In this document: piece by piece, positions 1 through 5,517 of the stretch
How the letters are laid out: the number at the start of each line of letters is the position of its first letter
Position numbering within the stretch: the first letter of the stretch is position 1
Assembly: GCA_030609765.1 (NCBI GenBank)
Contig: JAUWTE010000195.1
Location: forward strand, 1 to 6,296
Reading direction: 5' to 3'
Origin: Acidobacteriota bacterium
GTDB lineage: Bacteria; Acidobacteriota; UBA890
Length of the DNA: 6,296 bases
Position numbers and translations under genes: made by a program
Notes under the pieces: model-generated
What the model saw: only the letters and a program-made list of their open reading frames with translations
What the model was told of the DNA's origin: nothing
Databases searched by the model: none

Positions 1-718
1 CCATCAGTCGTTCCATGCGGGCCTGGCAGGAAGCGTTCTTGCACTGCGGGCAATAGCTGTACCCGGCCTTGAACATATGTACATCCATGCCGCCCGATAC
101 CAGAACCCCGCTCACCGACTTCAGCGGACTCATCAGGCAGCTACCGTTGAGCGAGATGCCGATGTCAGCCGGTGTCCAATAGGCGAAAAGCTTGCGCTGT
201 CCCGTAATGTGCCAGCCGCAGTAACTCGGACTGTAGCCCAAAACGTGGTGCGCAGGTGTCGCCCGTCCCTCGGCGACGAGCCGGGCGTGGTAATGATCGG
301 CGATGACCTCCGAGGTCCGGTCTGCCGTCATCGAAGCCACGGCGTCCAGCATGACCCCGAGGGCAAGATCATTCTTATCGAACAGATCGGCAATCGACTG
401 GCTCACCTCGTCGCCCATGGTGGCAGCGAAAAGGGCCAGGTGGTCGGCCTTGGGAAATACGCTCGCGACAACCGCATCGTCCGCGTTGTTCCCTTCTCCA
501 TGGAAGACCTCTCCGAACTCATCATCGCTGATCTCGGCGACAAGGCCTCGGGGACGCGCAAGGTCAGCGAACAACGAGGCAGCCTCCTCGTACAGCGCCA
601 GTATGCGCTGCGGCACGTCGGCATCCTCGGGAATGCCCTGATGATCGAGCACCGTCTCCCTGGCGGGCCTGATCTCATCGAGCTCGAACTGGATCGTCTG
701 CTTCACTGTCGGACGCAT
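1..718 (-). CDS. Stand-alone MetH activation-domain-like protein (3' end outside window)
   Basis: The open frame reads leftward from ATG at 718 and leaves the window after 239 codons with no stop. The start is set by an AGGAG ribosome site (complement of 726-730), 7 bases before the ATG. Residues about 115-215 resemble the activation domain of cobalamin-dependent methionine synthase, which binds S-adenosylmethionine and helps remethylate oxidised B12. The visible pattern is GYSPSYCGWH (161-170), then Q and LF, then IGISLN (186-191), SCLMSP (193-198) and SVSG (201-204). This follows the family order of a Gly-Tyr-containing segment, a hydrophobic Ile-Gly strand, a Ser/Met turn and SVSG. Residues 1-110 are acidic and alpha-helical in character and were not recognised. 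No homocysteine, folate or B12-binding modules precede the domain, so this is not a full MetH. Near the end, C223-x2-C226-x4-C231 could bind a metal or Fe-S cluster (inference). It may reactivate a corrinoid methyltransferase encoded elsewhere. It lies 141 bases downstream of the YkvI-like gene on the same strand, and a TTGACG (complement of 813-818) could be a -35 box of its own promoter. Family assignment is fairly firm; the partner is unknown. Confidence 0.75.
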   Translation of the reverse strand, partial: MRPTVKQTIQFELDEIRPARETVLDHQGIPEDADVPQRILALYEEAASLFADLARPRGLVAEISDDEFGEVFHGEGNNADDAVVASVFPKADHLALFAATMGDEVSQSIADLFDKNDLALGVMLDAVASMTADRTSEVIADHYHARLVAEGRATPAHHVLGYSPSYCGWHITGQRKLFAYWTPADIGISLNGSCLMSPLKSVSGVLVSGGMDVHMFKAGYSYCPQCKNASCQARMERLM

Positions 719-859
719 CGCGGGACTCCTGTGAAGGATTCGAAGTCGGACCCAGGGAAACGCAGCAGCAGGGCGCCCAGCACGCAGTTCATGTCGAAGC
801 GTGACTGATCGCCGTCAAAGGATAGTCTCCCCCGCCGGAGAGGCCAAACCCCTGGCAAG

Positions 860-1996
860 CTAGGCTGCGTCCCCGCCGCCCGAACTGCGCATGATACGGG
901 CCACCCCGACTGTCATCAACGGCAAGGCGAAAAGCAGCAGAAAGCCGTACGCCAGGATGCTGTAGCCCTGTGCCACCAGCGTGATCAGGCCGAGTCGCGA
1001 CAGGACGGCCGACACCAGCAGGATCCCGACGCTCAGCATCCCCGCCTGCGTCGGCGTCAGGGCCACGCGGTCAAGCTCTTCGAGATTTACCGAGATACGA
1101 TCGGTCACCGCATGGATGTGCCCCGTCGCGGTTTCGATCAGCGTCCACAGGATGACGAAGGCATAGATCCAGAGCACGGTGTCGCCGGTGGTCTCCCGCA
1201 GCATCGCCAGCCATGGCACCGGGTCTCCCAGGACCCGCTCATCGGGGTAGAAGCCCATGATCGCGACGTAGGTCAAAACGAACGGAATCGTCGAGAGGAT
1301 GCCGCAGATCAGCCCGGCCACGACCGTCTGCCTGCGCGAGGTTTGGCGATCGAGGGTGAACATCGTCGCTGGGATTCCGACAAGGTTGTAGCCAACATAA
1401 AGAATCCCTACGAACAGCACGGTTGTGACGGTGGTCGAGTCGCCCAATCCGCCGCTCCCCATCTTGAACGTGTCGATGGCGTTACCCCAGGTCTTGCTGA
1501 GCACCACCCCCGCGAAAATCAGGTATCCGACATATAGAACGACCGAACCGATGGTCTTGAAGCGCTCGATCGTCGGCCTTCCACGAGCGTTCAGGATACC
1601 CACCATGGCGATGACGAGGAGCACGCCGAGCCAGTACGGTGCCCCGATGATCTCCTCGAAGACGCTGCCGGAGGCGGCCCCGACCACGGCGATGACAACG
1701 ACCGCCATGACCAGATACAGCACATCGAACAGCGGCCACAGCGGACCGATCAGCTCGCGCACGTAACCACGGTAGTCGTAGACCTGAGCAACGCGGGCGT
1801 ACTCGAAGGCGAGGATCGAGGTGACCGAAAAGCCGACGAAGATGGCGAGGATGCTCCACAGACCCGTGCGGCCAAAGCGGGCGCCGTACTCGACGATTTC
1901 CCGGCCGGTGGCGTAGGCGCCGCCGATCAGGACCGACTGGAAAACGATGCCCGGTAGCAGGTACTGGGCGAAGCGGAGCTTCTGTTTTGCGTTCAC
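860..1996 (-). CDS. YkvI-family multi-pass membrane protein (putative transporter, LeuT/APC-like fold)
   Basis: The protein has 378 residues with about ten hydrophobic segments, near residues 12-30, 44-66, 86-108, 120-137, 147-167, 188-210, 224-248, 272-292, 317-334 and 337-366. The last is long enough to be two. The N-terminal segment carries GGAYATGREI (25-34), a Gly-rich break in helix 1 followed by an Arg-Glu pair. This matches the opening of the YkvI group (COG3949) of uncharacterised membrane proteins related to sodium-coupled amino-acid transporters. A broken first helix often forms the substrate or ion site in that fold, so transport of a small solute is plausible, but no substrate can be named. 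Length is close to the family norm. The start codon is GTG, with no Shine-Dalgarno-like purine run upstream. A -10-like TAAAGT lies 8 bases before it, so the transcript may have almost no leader. No other Met occurs before helix 1. The tail (SSGGGDAA) is short and probably cytoplasmic. The gene follows the repeat region and precedes the MetH-activation-like gene. Confidence 0.75.
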   Translation of the reverse strand: MNAKQKLRFAQYLLPGIVFQSVLIGGAYATGREIVEYGARFGRTGLWSILAIFVGFSVTSILAFEYARVAQVYDYRGYVRELIGPLWPLFDVLYLVMAVVVIAVVGAASGSVFEEIIGAPYWLGVLLVIAMVGILNARGRPTIERFKTIGSVVLYVGYLIFAGVVLSKTWGNAIDTFKMGSGGLGDSTTVTTVLFVGILYVGYNLVGIPATMFTLDRQTSRRQTVVAGLICGILSTIPFVLTYVAIMGFYPDERVLGDPVPWLAMLRETTGDTVLWIYAFVILWTLIETATGHIHAVTDRISVNLEELDRVALTPTQAGMLSVGILLVSAVLSRLGLITLVAQGYSILAYGFLLLFALPLMTVGVARIMRSSGGGDAA

Positions 1997-2004
1997 AGGG
2001 CAGG

Positions 2005-2033
2005 ACTTTAGCAGTACGGGCGCCAGATCTCAC
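2005..2033 (-). promoter_or_regulatory. Possible promoter of the YkvI-like gene
   Basis: Read on the minus strand, GTGAGA (2033-2028, four of six matches to TTGACA) is followed after 17 bases by TAAAGT (2010-2005, four of six matches to TATAAT). The GTG start at 1996 lies 8 bases beyond the -10 box. That spacing puts the transcription start at or very near the start codon and would fit a leaderless message, in keeping with the missing ribosome site. Matches this weak also occur by chance, so this is only suggestive. Confidence 0.3.
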
Positions 2034-2055
2034 CGTGGTAGGTCTCGTGGGGTGA

Positions 2056-2090
2056 GCCGCCGGGTGGCACCCAGGGCCTGCCCAGGCGGC
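2056..2090. repeat. GC-rich hairpin around repeat copy A
   Basis: GCCGCC (2056-2061) pairs with GGCGGC (2085-2090). After one mismatch, two further G-C pairs (2063-2064 with 2082-2083) extend the stem. The loop contains most of repeat copy A. It is a moderate stem-loop lying beside the much stronger inverted repeat at 2115-2211, and it is probably part of the same structured element. Confidence 0.5.
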
Positions 2091-2153
2091 TACTCGATGC
2101 GGGCGCACCTTCTCGGTCGAGCGACACACAGGGCCTGCTCAGGGGGCTACTCG
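2068..2153 (+). repeat. Direct repeat, two 29-bp copies 57 bp apart (A and B)
   Basis: Copy A (2068-2096) and copy B (2125-2153) agree at 26 of 29 positions. Both contain CAGGGCCTGC and end in GGCTACTCG. A third, inverted copy (C) lies in 2179-2211. Copy C shares GGCAC with copy A and the rest of its core with copy B. The segment between A and B has a weakly similar counterpart after B, so the ancestral unit may be about 57 bp. Such GC-rich units in mixed orientation between genes resemble REP/BIME-type extragenic elements, though membership of a genome-wide family cannot be judged from one locus. Confidence 0.8.
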
Positions 2154-2211
2154 CTACGCTCGCCCTCTCCGGGTGAACGCCCCCTGAGCAGGCCCTGTGT
2201 GCCGCCCGACC
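2115..2211 (-). repeat. Long inverted repeat (33-bp arms, 31-base loop), REP-like or RNA hairpin
   Basis: The arm at 2115-2147 is the reverse complement of 2179-2211 except at two pairs: 2124 with 2202 and 2120 with 2206. The inner 23 pairs (2125-2147 with 2179-2201) are perfect. On the plus strand the two exceptions are A-C mismatches. In RNA copied leftward they become U-G wobbles, so all 33 pairs can form. The hairpin begins 28 bases after the stop codon of the M56/TonB gene and lies upstream of the YkvI-like gene. It could therefore protect or end the leftward transcript from 2240. No run of T follows on the minus strand, so it is not a standard intrinsic terminator. A REP-like element, a bidirectional transcript barrier or a mobile-element remnant are the alternatives. 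Confidence 0.85.
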
Positions 2212-2239
2212 TTACGACTGCCCGTACCTGATCCTTGGG

Positions 2240-3637
2240 CTACTGTAGGCGGTACCGCACGGTGATACTGAATAGGACCTTTACGGCGGTGCCGTCGACC
2301 ATGGTGGGCTCGAACTTCCACTGTCGGATGGCTTCTAGGGCCGACTCACTCAGCATGGGAGCGTCATCGACGCTCTCGATCACCCGTGCATCTTGCACGA
2401 GGCCCTCTTCGTTGATGGTGACTTCTACCACCACCACACCCTGTAGACCGGCTCTTCGTGCCTCGTCGGGGTAGGCAGGGTCCACCTCGTGGGTGGCTTC
2501 CGGTTTCTCCATCCCCTCACCCTCGCCGACGCGCACGGGGGCCTGCGGTCCCGTAGAGGCGGGCGAGATGGACTCGGGGCCTGTCAGCGACGGGGGTATC
2601 TCCGCCGTTGCCAGGTCCAGATCGGCTATCGGCAGGAGGGAGAGAATGGCGATGACGACGAAACCAACCAGGACCGCAATCTTGTGTCTGAACATTCCGA
2701 TGGTCCTCCCCGGCTGACGGATGCGCTCCAGCCGCTCTGAAACAAAAGATGATCCGCCACCACTGAGGGCCGGCAGATGATGGGGGAAAAGGCCGAGACG
2801 CAAGGTCTTGGCTAGGGCTGCTGCGTAGGTCTCCGCGGCGAGTCCGGATTCCAGAACGAGCTCGTCACAGGCGAGCTCAGCGCTTTGGTTCAGCCGTCTG
2901 AGAACGAGCCAAAGCGGTGGATAGAAGAAGAAGATTAAGACGGCTGCTCGTTGAATGACGGCACGGACAACATCCCATCGCCGCATGTGTGCGGTTTCGT
3001 GAGCGAATATCGAGCGCAGCTCCGCGAGGCTGAGCTGTTCCGCCGCCCTCCGGGGCAATACCAGAGTGGCATGGCGCAAACCCAGGACGCAGGGCATCAC
3101 CTGCGAGTCGGTAAGAAAGACTCGATCCGGGGGGAGTCCCACGTGCTCGGCAGTCGCCGCCACCTTGGCGCGTAGAACTGGCCCCACCGCGCCGGCGGGA
3201 ACGAGATCACCTCGGCGATGAGACCGTGACCACCAGAAATAGCCGAGTGCCAGGGAAACGGTGAGCCACAGGAGCGTCAATACCAGATAGGAGGTACCAC
3301 TCGTGCCGGCCGGCTCAACCACGGCCTCAGAACTCTTCGACCAGGGCTCCGCGACGATCCAAACCGCCTGCCAGGCAGTCCGAACCGCGGCGACCTCGGC
3401 AATTGACTCGGCCTGGCCAAACTGCCCCAGCAGCCAACCCGTTAGTGGAGCCAGCAGGGGCAAAGGCAGGAAGAACTTCAGGAGACCTGCCGACCACAGG
3501 CGTGAATGGAGCTTCGCCGGCGCATTTCGCAACAGCCGGGCCAGCACGAGCACAATCGCAAGGGCAAGTGTCGTCTGCCACAGATGCAGGATCATCCCAT
3601 GCCAGAACGCCTGCATCAGCCCAACAGTGGTGCTCAC
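2240..3637 (-). CDS. BlaR1-like M56 zinc metallopeptidase with C-terminal TonB domain
   Basis: The protein has 465 residues. Hydrophobic helices lie near 14-36, 50-72, 116-136, 228-247 (inside the peptidase core) and 318-338. HETAH (213-217) is the zinc-binding HExxH motif, with E214 as the catalytic base. ELACDE (254-259) supplies the downstream acidic ligand typical of family M56. The RLERI stretch (302-306) before the last helix is also usual in this family. In BlaR1/MecR1 the last helix leads to an external beta-lactam-binding domain that triggers the protease to inactivate the BlaI repressor. Here that domain is absent. A Pro/Gly-rich linker (about 340-380) leads instead to a TonB C-terminal fold (about 383-465) with YPDEARRAGLQG, a VTINEEG strand and AIRQWKFEP, predicted to be periplasmic. 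The start is GTG at 3637, overlapping the repressor's stop codon (GTGA) and preceded by AGGAGA nine bases away, so translation is probably coupled. Likely role: the membrane sensor/protease that relieves repression by the neighbouring BlaI. Its signal is unknown, and involvement in beta-lactam resistance should not be assumed. Confidence 0.9.
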   Translation of the reverse strand: MSTTVGLMQAFWHGMILHLWQTTLALAIVLVLARLLRNAPAKLHSRLWSAGLLKFFLPLPLLAPLTGWLLGQFGQAESIAEVAAVRTAWQAVWIVAEPWSKSSEAVVEPAGTSGTSYLVLTLLWLTVSLALGYFWWSRSHRRGDLVPAGAVGPVLRAKVAATAEHVGLPPDRVFLTDSQVMPCVLGLRHATLVLPRRAAEQLSLAELRSIFAHETAHMRRWDVVRAVIQRAAVLIFFFYPPLWLVLRRLNQSAELACDELVLESGLAAETYAAALAKTLRLGLFPHHLPALSGGGSSFVSERLERIRQPGRTIGMFRHKIAVLVGFVVIAILSLLPIADLDLATAEIPPSLTGPESISPASTGPQAPVRVGEGEGMEKPEATHEVDPAYPDEARRAGLQGVVVVEVTINEEGLVQDARVIESVDDAPMLSESALEAIRQWKFEPTMVDGTAVKVLFSITVRYRLQ

Positions 3638-4074
3638 CGGTCTTTTCTCCTGGGAGCCGGGGTTGCGGGCTCTATGTTCTTAGACTCGTCGGTCGTGCGT
3701 TCGTCGATTTCTTCTCCCGCGAGCCTCTCGATTTCGCGCAGGTCCTCGAGCGAGACAGCGTCCATTTCTGCCAGATGCGCCATGAGAGGAGCCGCCGCCC
3801 CATCGAAGAGCGAATCGAGGAACCTCAGGATTTCCTTGCGGATCATCGCTGCTGGCTTGACGGTCGATCGATAGACCCAGGCGTTGCCGTCGCGGCGCAC
3901 CCGCGTGACAGCTCCTTTGTCCTCGAGGCGCTCGAAGATCTTGCGAACGGTCGAATAGGTCGGGGGAGCTTCGAGCCGCTCATGAACCTGGCGCACCGTA
4001 GCCTCTTCATCGTTCCCCAGTAGGCGCACACACTGGAGCTCGAATCGGGAGAGGTTCGGAAGCTGCGTGGTCAT
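3634..4074 (-). CDS. BlaI/MecI/CopY-family winged-helix transcriptional repressor
   Basis: The protein has 146 residues. Residues about 8-70 form the winged-helix DNA-binding domain. The recognition helix is in PPTYSTVRKIFERLEDKGAV (37-56), and the wing is in RVRRDGNAWVYRS (58-70). Residues about 74-125, including ILRFLDSLFDGAAAPLMAHL, match the helical dimerisation domain in which BlaI-type proteins are cleaved upon induction. The C-terminal tail from about 126 is charged and looks disordered, slightly longer than in the short family members. The start is ATG at 4074, with only a weak GGTG upstream as ribosome site. The stop overlaps the start of the M56/TonB gene, so the two form an operon. 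The gene's own promoter contains two palindromic sites of the expected type, so autorepression is very likely. Targets elsewhere in the genome are not visible, apart from a possible effect on the divergent kinase gene. Confidence 0.93.
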   Translation of the reverse strand: MTTQLPNLSRFELQCVRLLGNDEEATVRQVHERLEAPPTYSTVRKIFERLEDKGAVTRVRRDGNAWVYRSTVKPAAMIRKEILRFLDSLFDGAAAPLMAHLAEMDAVSLEDLREIERLAGEEIDERTTDESKNIEPATPAPRRKDR

Positions 4075-4118
4075 TGGTTCACCGCCTGAGAGCTATCCAT
4101 CAGGACATTCCCTGGATC

Positions 4119-4134
4119 TGCGACAGTTGTCGCA
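4119..4134. promoter_or_regulatory. Operator O1 for the BlaI-type repressor
   Basis: TGCGACAGTTGTCGCA has seven-base arms mirrored around a two-base centre. Its core ACA-NN-TGT is the core described for BlaI/MecI and CopY operators (TACA-NN-TGTA type), here with G/C flanks. It covers the predicted start of transcription of the repressor operon, so bound repressor would block initiation. Its centre is 23 bp from that of the second site, about two helical turns, allowing two dimers to sit on the same face. Confidence 0.8.
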
Positions 4135-4137
4135 TAC

Positions 4138-4166
4138 ATAGTGCGACACTTGTCGCACCGTGTCAA
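4138..4166 (-). promoter_or_regulatory. Promoter of the BlaI / M56-TonB operon
   Basis: On the minus strand a perfect TTGACA (4166-4161) is followed after 17 bases by CACTAT (4143-4138). CACTAT matches TATAAT at three positions, including the key second A and last T. Transcription would begin near 4131, leaving a leader of about 57 bases before the repressor's ATG. Operator O2 occupies the spacer and O1 the start point. A consensus -35 with a poor -10, embedded in repressor sites, fits a promoter that is fairly strong once the repressor is removed. Confidence 0.65.
4141..4158. promoter_or_regulatory. Operator O2 for the BlaI-type repressor
   Basis: GTGCGACACTTGTCGCAC has eight-base arms around a two-base centre, with the same ACA-NN-TGT core as O1. 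It fills the spacer between the -35 and -10 boxes of the leftward promoter, where a bound dimer would exclude RNA polymerase. Shared arm sequence between O1 and O2 (TGCGACA/TGTCGCA) gives a ready-made search pattern for the regulon. Confidence 0.82.
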
Positions 4167-4362
4167 CGGTTGCCTCGTTCGGCCGGGAAGCACCGACTCG
4201 CGCCGGTCGGCCCCTGCTACCGGAAGCGACGGCTTCGCACACGATCGCAGGCCCTGGGTGTCGCCCGACCCACCTGACGAACGCTGTTCGAGCAAGAGTG
4301 CAGGCGAGGCCAAAGGTTCCTCAGGATCTGCAGCAGGTCCACAGGGATGGACGCAGGCTACA
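4167..4362 (+). other. Leader/upstream region of the kinase gene, no gene seen
   Basis: This stretch stays open in the kinase frame back to a GTG at 4141, but I read it as non-coding. The extension would be a low-complexity Ser/Arg/Pro/Gly peptide with no domain, and it would run into operator O2. One small hairpin, GAAGC-GACG-GCTTC (4223-4236), is visible. A half-site like the operator arms (TGTCGC) occurs near 4259. No convincing -35 box for the rightward genes was found. Confidence 0.5.
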
Positions 4363-4364
4363 AT
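4359..4364 (+). promoter_or_regulatory. Possible -10 box (TACAAT) at the kinase start
   Basis: TACAAT matches TATAAT at five of six positions and overlaps the first candidate ATG (4363). Seven bases after it comes a second in-frame ATG (4372). This is the spacing seen for leaderless messages, so translation may begin at 4372 and not 4363. No good -35 is present at the right distance, so chance is a real alternative. Confidence 0.25.
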
Positions 4365-5517
4365 GCCCACGATGAAGCCGACACAAGCCGAAGCTGCTGA
4401 GTATTTCCGCCTGATCGCCGATTCCTCCGACGACGCGATTGTCGGCGTGACGCTGGACGGCAGGATCACGACGTGGAGCCAGGCGGCGGAGCGGACTTTT
4501 GGATACTCCGGCGAGGAAGCGGTGGGCAAATCGCTCTCGATCATCCTTCCAGGTGCCGGCGAGCAGGAAGAGGCTGATTCTCTCGATCGGGTTCGTCGCG
4601 GCGAGACCATCGAGCACATCCGAACCGTGCTCCAACGCAAGGATCGCACCACGATCGAGGCACAGATGACCCTCTCGCCGGTCCACAACGCCGTCGGAGA
4701 TGTCACCGGCGGCCTCGCCATCATCCGCGACCTGTCAGAAGCGGCGCGCGCCGAAGGTGAGCTCGAACAGAGCGAGGAAAGCCCCGTCGGCAGGGAGGCC
4801 GAAAGGGCGATGCGGCGCAGTAGGCGCCTCGCGTCGATCGGCACGTTCGCCGCGGGTGTGGCACATGAGATCAACAACCCGCTGGGCGGCATTCTGATGG
4901 CGGCTCAGTTCGCCCTCTCTACCCAGGAGAATCCCGAATCGCCGGCCATGGTGCGCAAGGCCCTCGAGGATATCGAGGTGGACGCCCGACGTTGCGGGGA
5001 CATCGTGCGGAGCATCTTGCGATTCGCCAGACAAGACACGCTCGAGACTGCCCCCTGCACCCTCGATGAGCTTGTACAGTCGGCCATCCATCTGACTCGA
5101 AAAGACGCGGAGGGGAAGGCTGATGTGCTCTTTCTCGAGGCGCAAGGATCACGGCCCGAGGTCCTGGCCAGTCGGACCGAGATGGAGCAGGCAATCTCGA
5201 ACGTACTCCGCAGCGCCATCAACTCGAAGCCGGAGGGCGCCCGCGTGGTCATCCAGACTGACTACACCAACGACAGGGCCCTCTTGATGGTCAGAGACGA
5301 TGGCGAAGGAGTTCCCGAGGAACATCTCGAGTATCTCTTCGACCCCTTCTACACGACGCGGAGGGAGCTTGGTGGATCGGGACTCGGGCTCAGCATGGCG
5401 CACAGCATCGTCACCGCGCACGGTGGAACCATCGAGGTTTCTAGCTCGCGCACGTCGGGCACGACGGTTACCATCGAGCTGCCGCTCAAAATGCCGGACC
5501 CGGAGGATCCGCGATGA
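4363..5517 (+). CDS. PAS-domain soluble sensor histidine kinase (NtrB-like core)
   Basis: The protein has 384 residues when started at ATG 4363, which has a short AGG five bases upstream; ATG 4372 is the alternative. No membrane segment is seen, so it is cytoplasmic. A PAS sensor domain (about 12-126) includes YFRLIADSSDDAIVGV, followed by DGRITTWSQAAERTFGYS. A charged helical linker (127-155) leads to the dimerisation/phosphoacceptor domain, SIGTFAAGVAHEINNPLGGI, with H168 as the predicted phosphorylated His. The ATPase domain shows a D box (D312-x-G314-x-G316), an F box (LFDPFYTT, 325-332) and a G2 box (GGSGLGLSM, 337-345). The N box reads EQAISNVLRSAIN (275-287). Ser284 (codon AGC at 5212-5214) stands where the second Asn, a Mg-ATP ligand, is usual; the first Asn (N280) is kept. 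It overlaps the regulator gene by four bases (ATGA), so the two are very likely a coupled two-component pair. The signal sensed by the PAS domain is unknown. The gene is divergent from the BlaI operon. Confidence 0.92.
   Translation: MPTMKPTQAEAAEYFRLIADSSDDAIVGVTLDGRITTWSQAAERTFGYSGEEAVGKSLSIILPGAGEQEEADSLDRVRRGETIEHIRTVLQRKDRTTIEAQMTLSPVHNAVGDVTGGLAIIRDLSEAARAEGELEQSEESPVGREAERAMRRSRRLASIGTFAAGVAHEINNPLGGILMAAQFALSTQENPESPAMVRKALEDIEVDARRCGDIVRSILRFARQDTLETAPCTLDELVQSAIHLTRKDAEGKADVLFLEAQGSRPEVLASRTEMEQAISNVLRSAINSKPEGARVVIQTDYTNDRALLMVRDDGEGVPEEHLEYLFDPFYTTRRELGGSGLGLSMAHSIVTAHGGTIEVSSSRTSGTTVTIELPLKMPDPEDPR

Noticed and set aside
77..808. 243-codon plus-strand open frame
   Set aside because: It is antisense to the MetH-activation-like gene, whose reading frame gives recognisable family motifs and a good ribosome site. 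The plus-strand product resembles nothing and is Arg/His-rich, as expected of a shadow frame.
826..841. Hairpin TCTCC-CCCGCC-GGAGA after the YkvI-like gene as a terminator
   Set aside because: The stem is only five pairs and no run of T follows on the minus strand; too weak to call.
1482..2129. 215-codon minus-strand open frame overlapping the YkvI-like gene
   Set aside because: Out-of-frame shadow of the membrane protein; Arg/Pro/His-rich with no domain, and it runs through the repeat region.
2115..2211. Reading the long inverted repeat as insertion-sequence ends or a standard intrinsic terminator
   Set aside because: Only 31 bases separate the arms, leaving no room for a transposase, and no T-run follows the stem on the minus strand. 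A REP-like element fits better.
1947..2231. 94-codon plus-strand frame through the repeat region
   Set aside because: Its repeated peptide (RACSGGYS-like) merely translates the nucleotide repeat copies A and B. It overlaps the YkvI-like start and has no ribosome site.
2240..4074. Calling the BlaI/M56 pair a beta-lactam resistance operon
   Set aside because: No beta-lactamase or penicillin-binding domain is present in the window, and the sensor domain is TonB-like. The family name alone does not justify a resistance role.
4141..4362. N-terminal extension of the kinase frame starting at GTG 4141
   Set aside because: It would overlap operator O2, encodes a low-complexity peptide with no domain, and ATG 4363 or 4372 gives a normal PAS-kinase N-terminus.
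4071..4892. 273-codon minus-strand frame antisense to the kinase
   Set aside because: Ser/Arg/Pro-rich shadow of the PAS and phosphoacceptor region, crossing the operators; no family resemblance.
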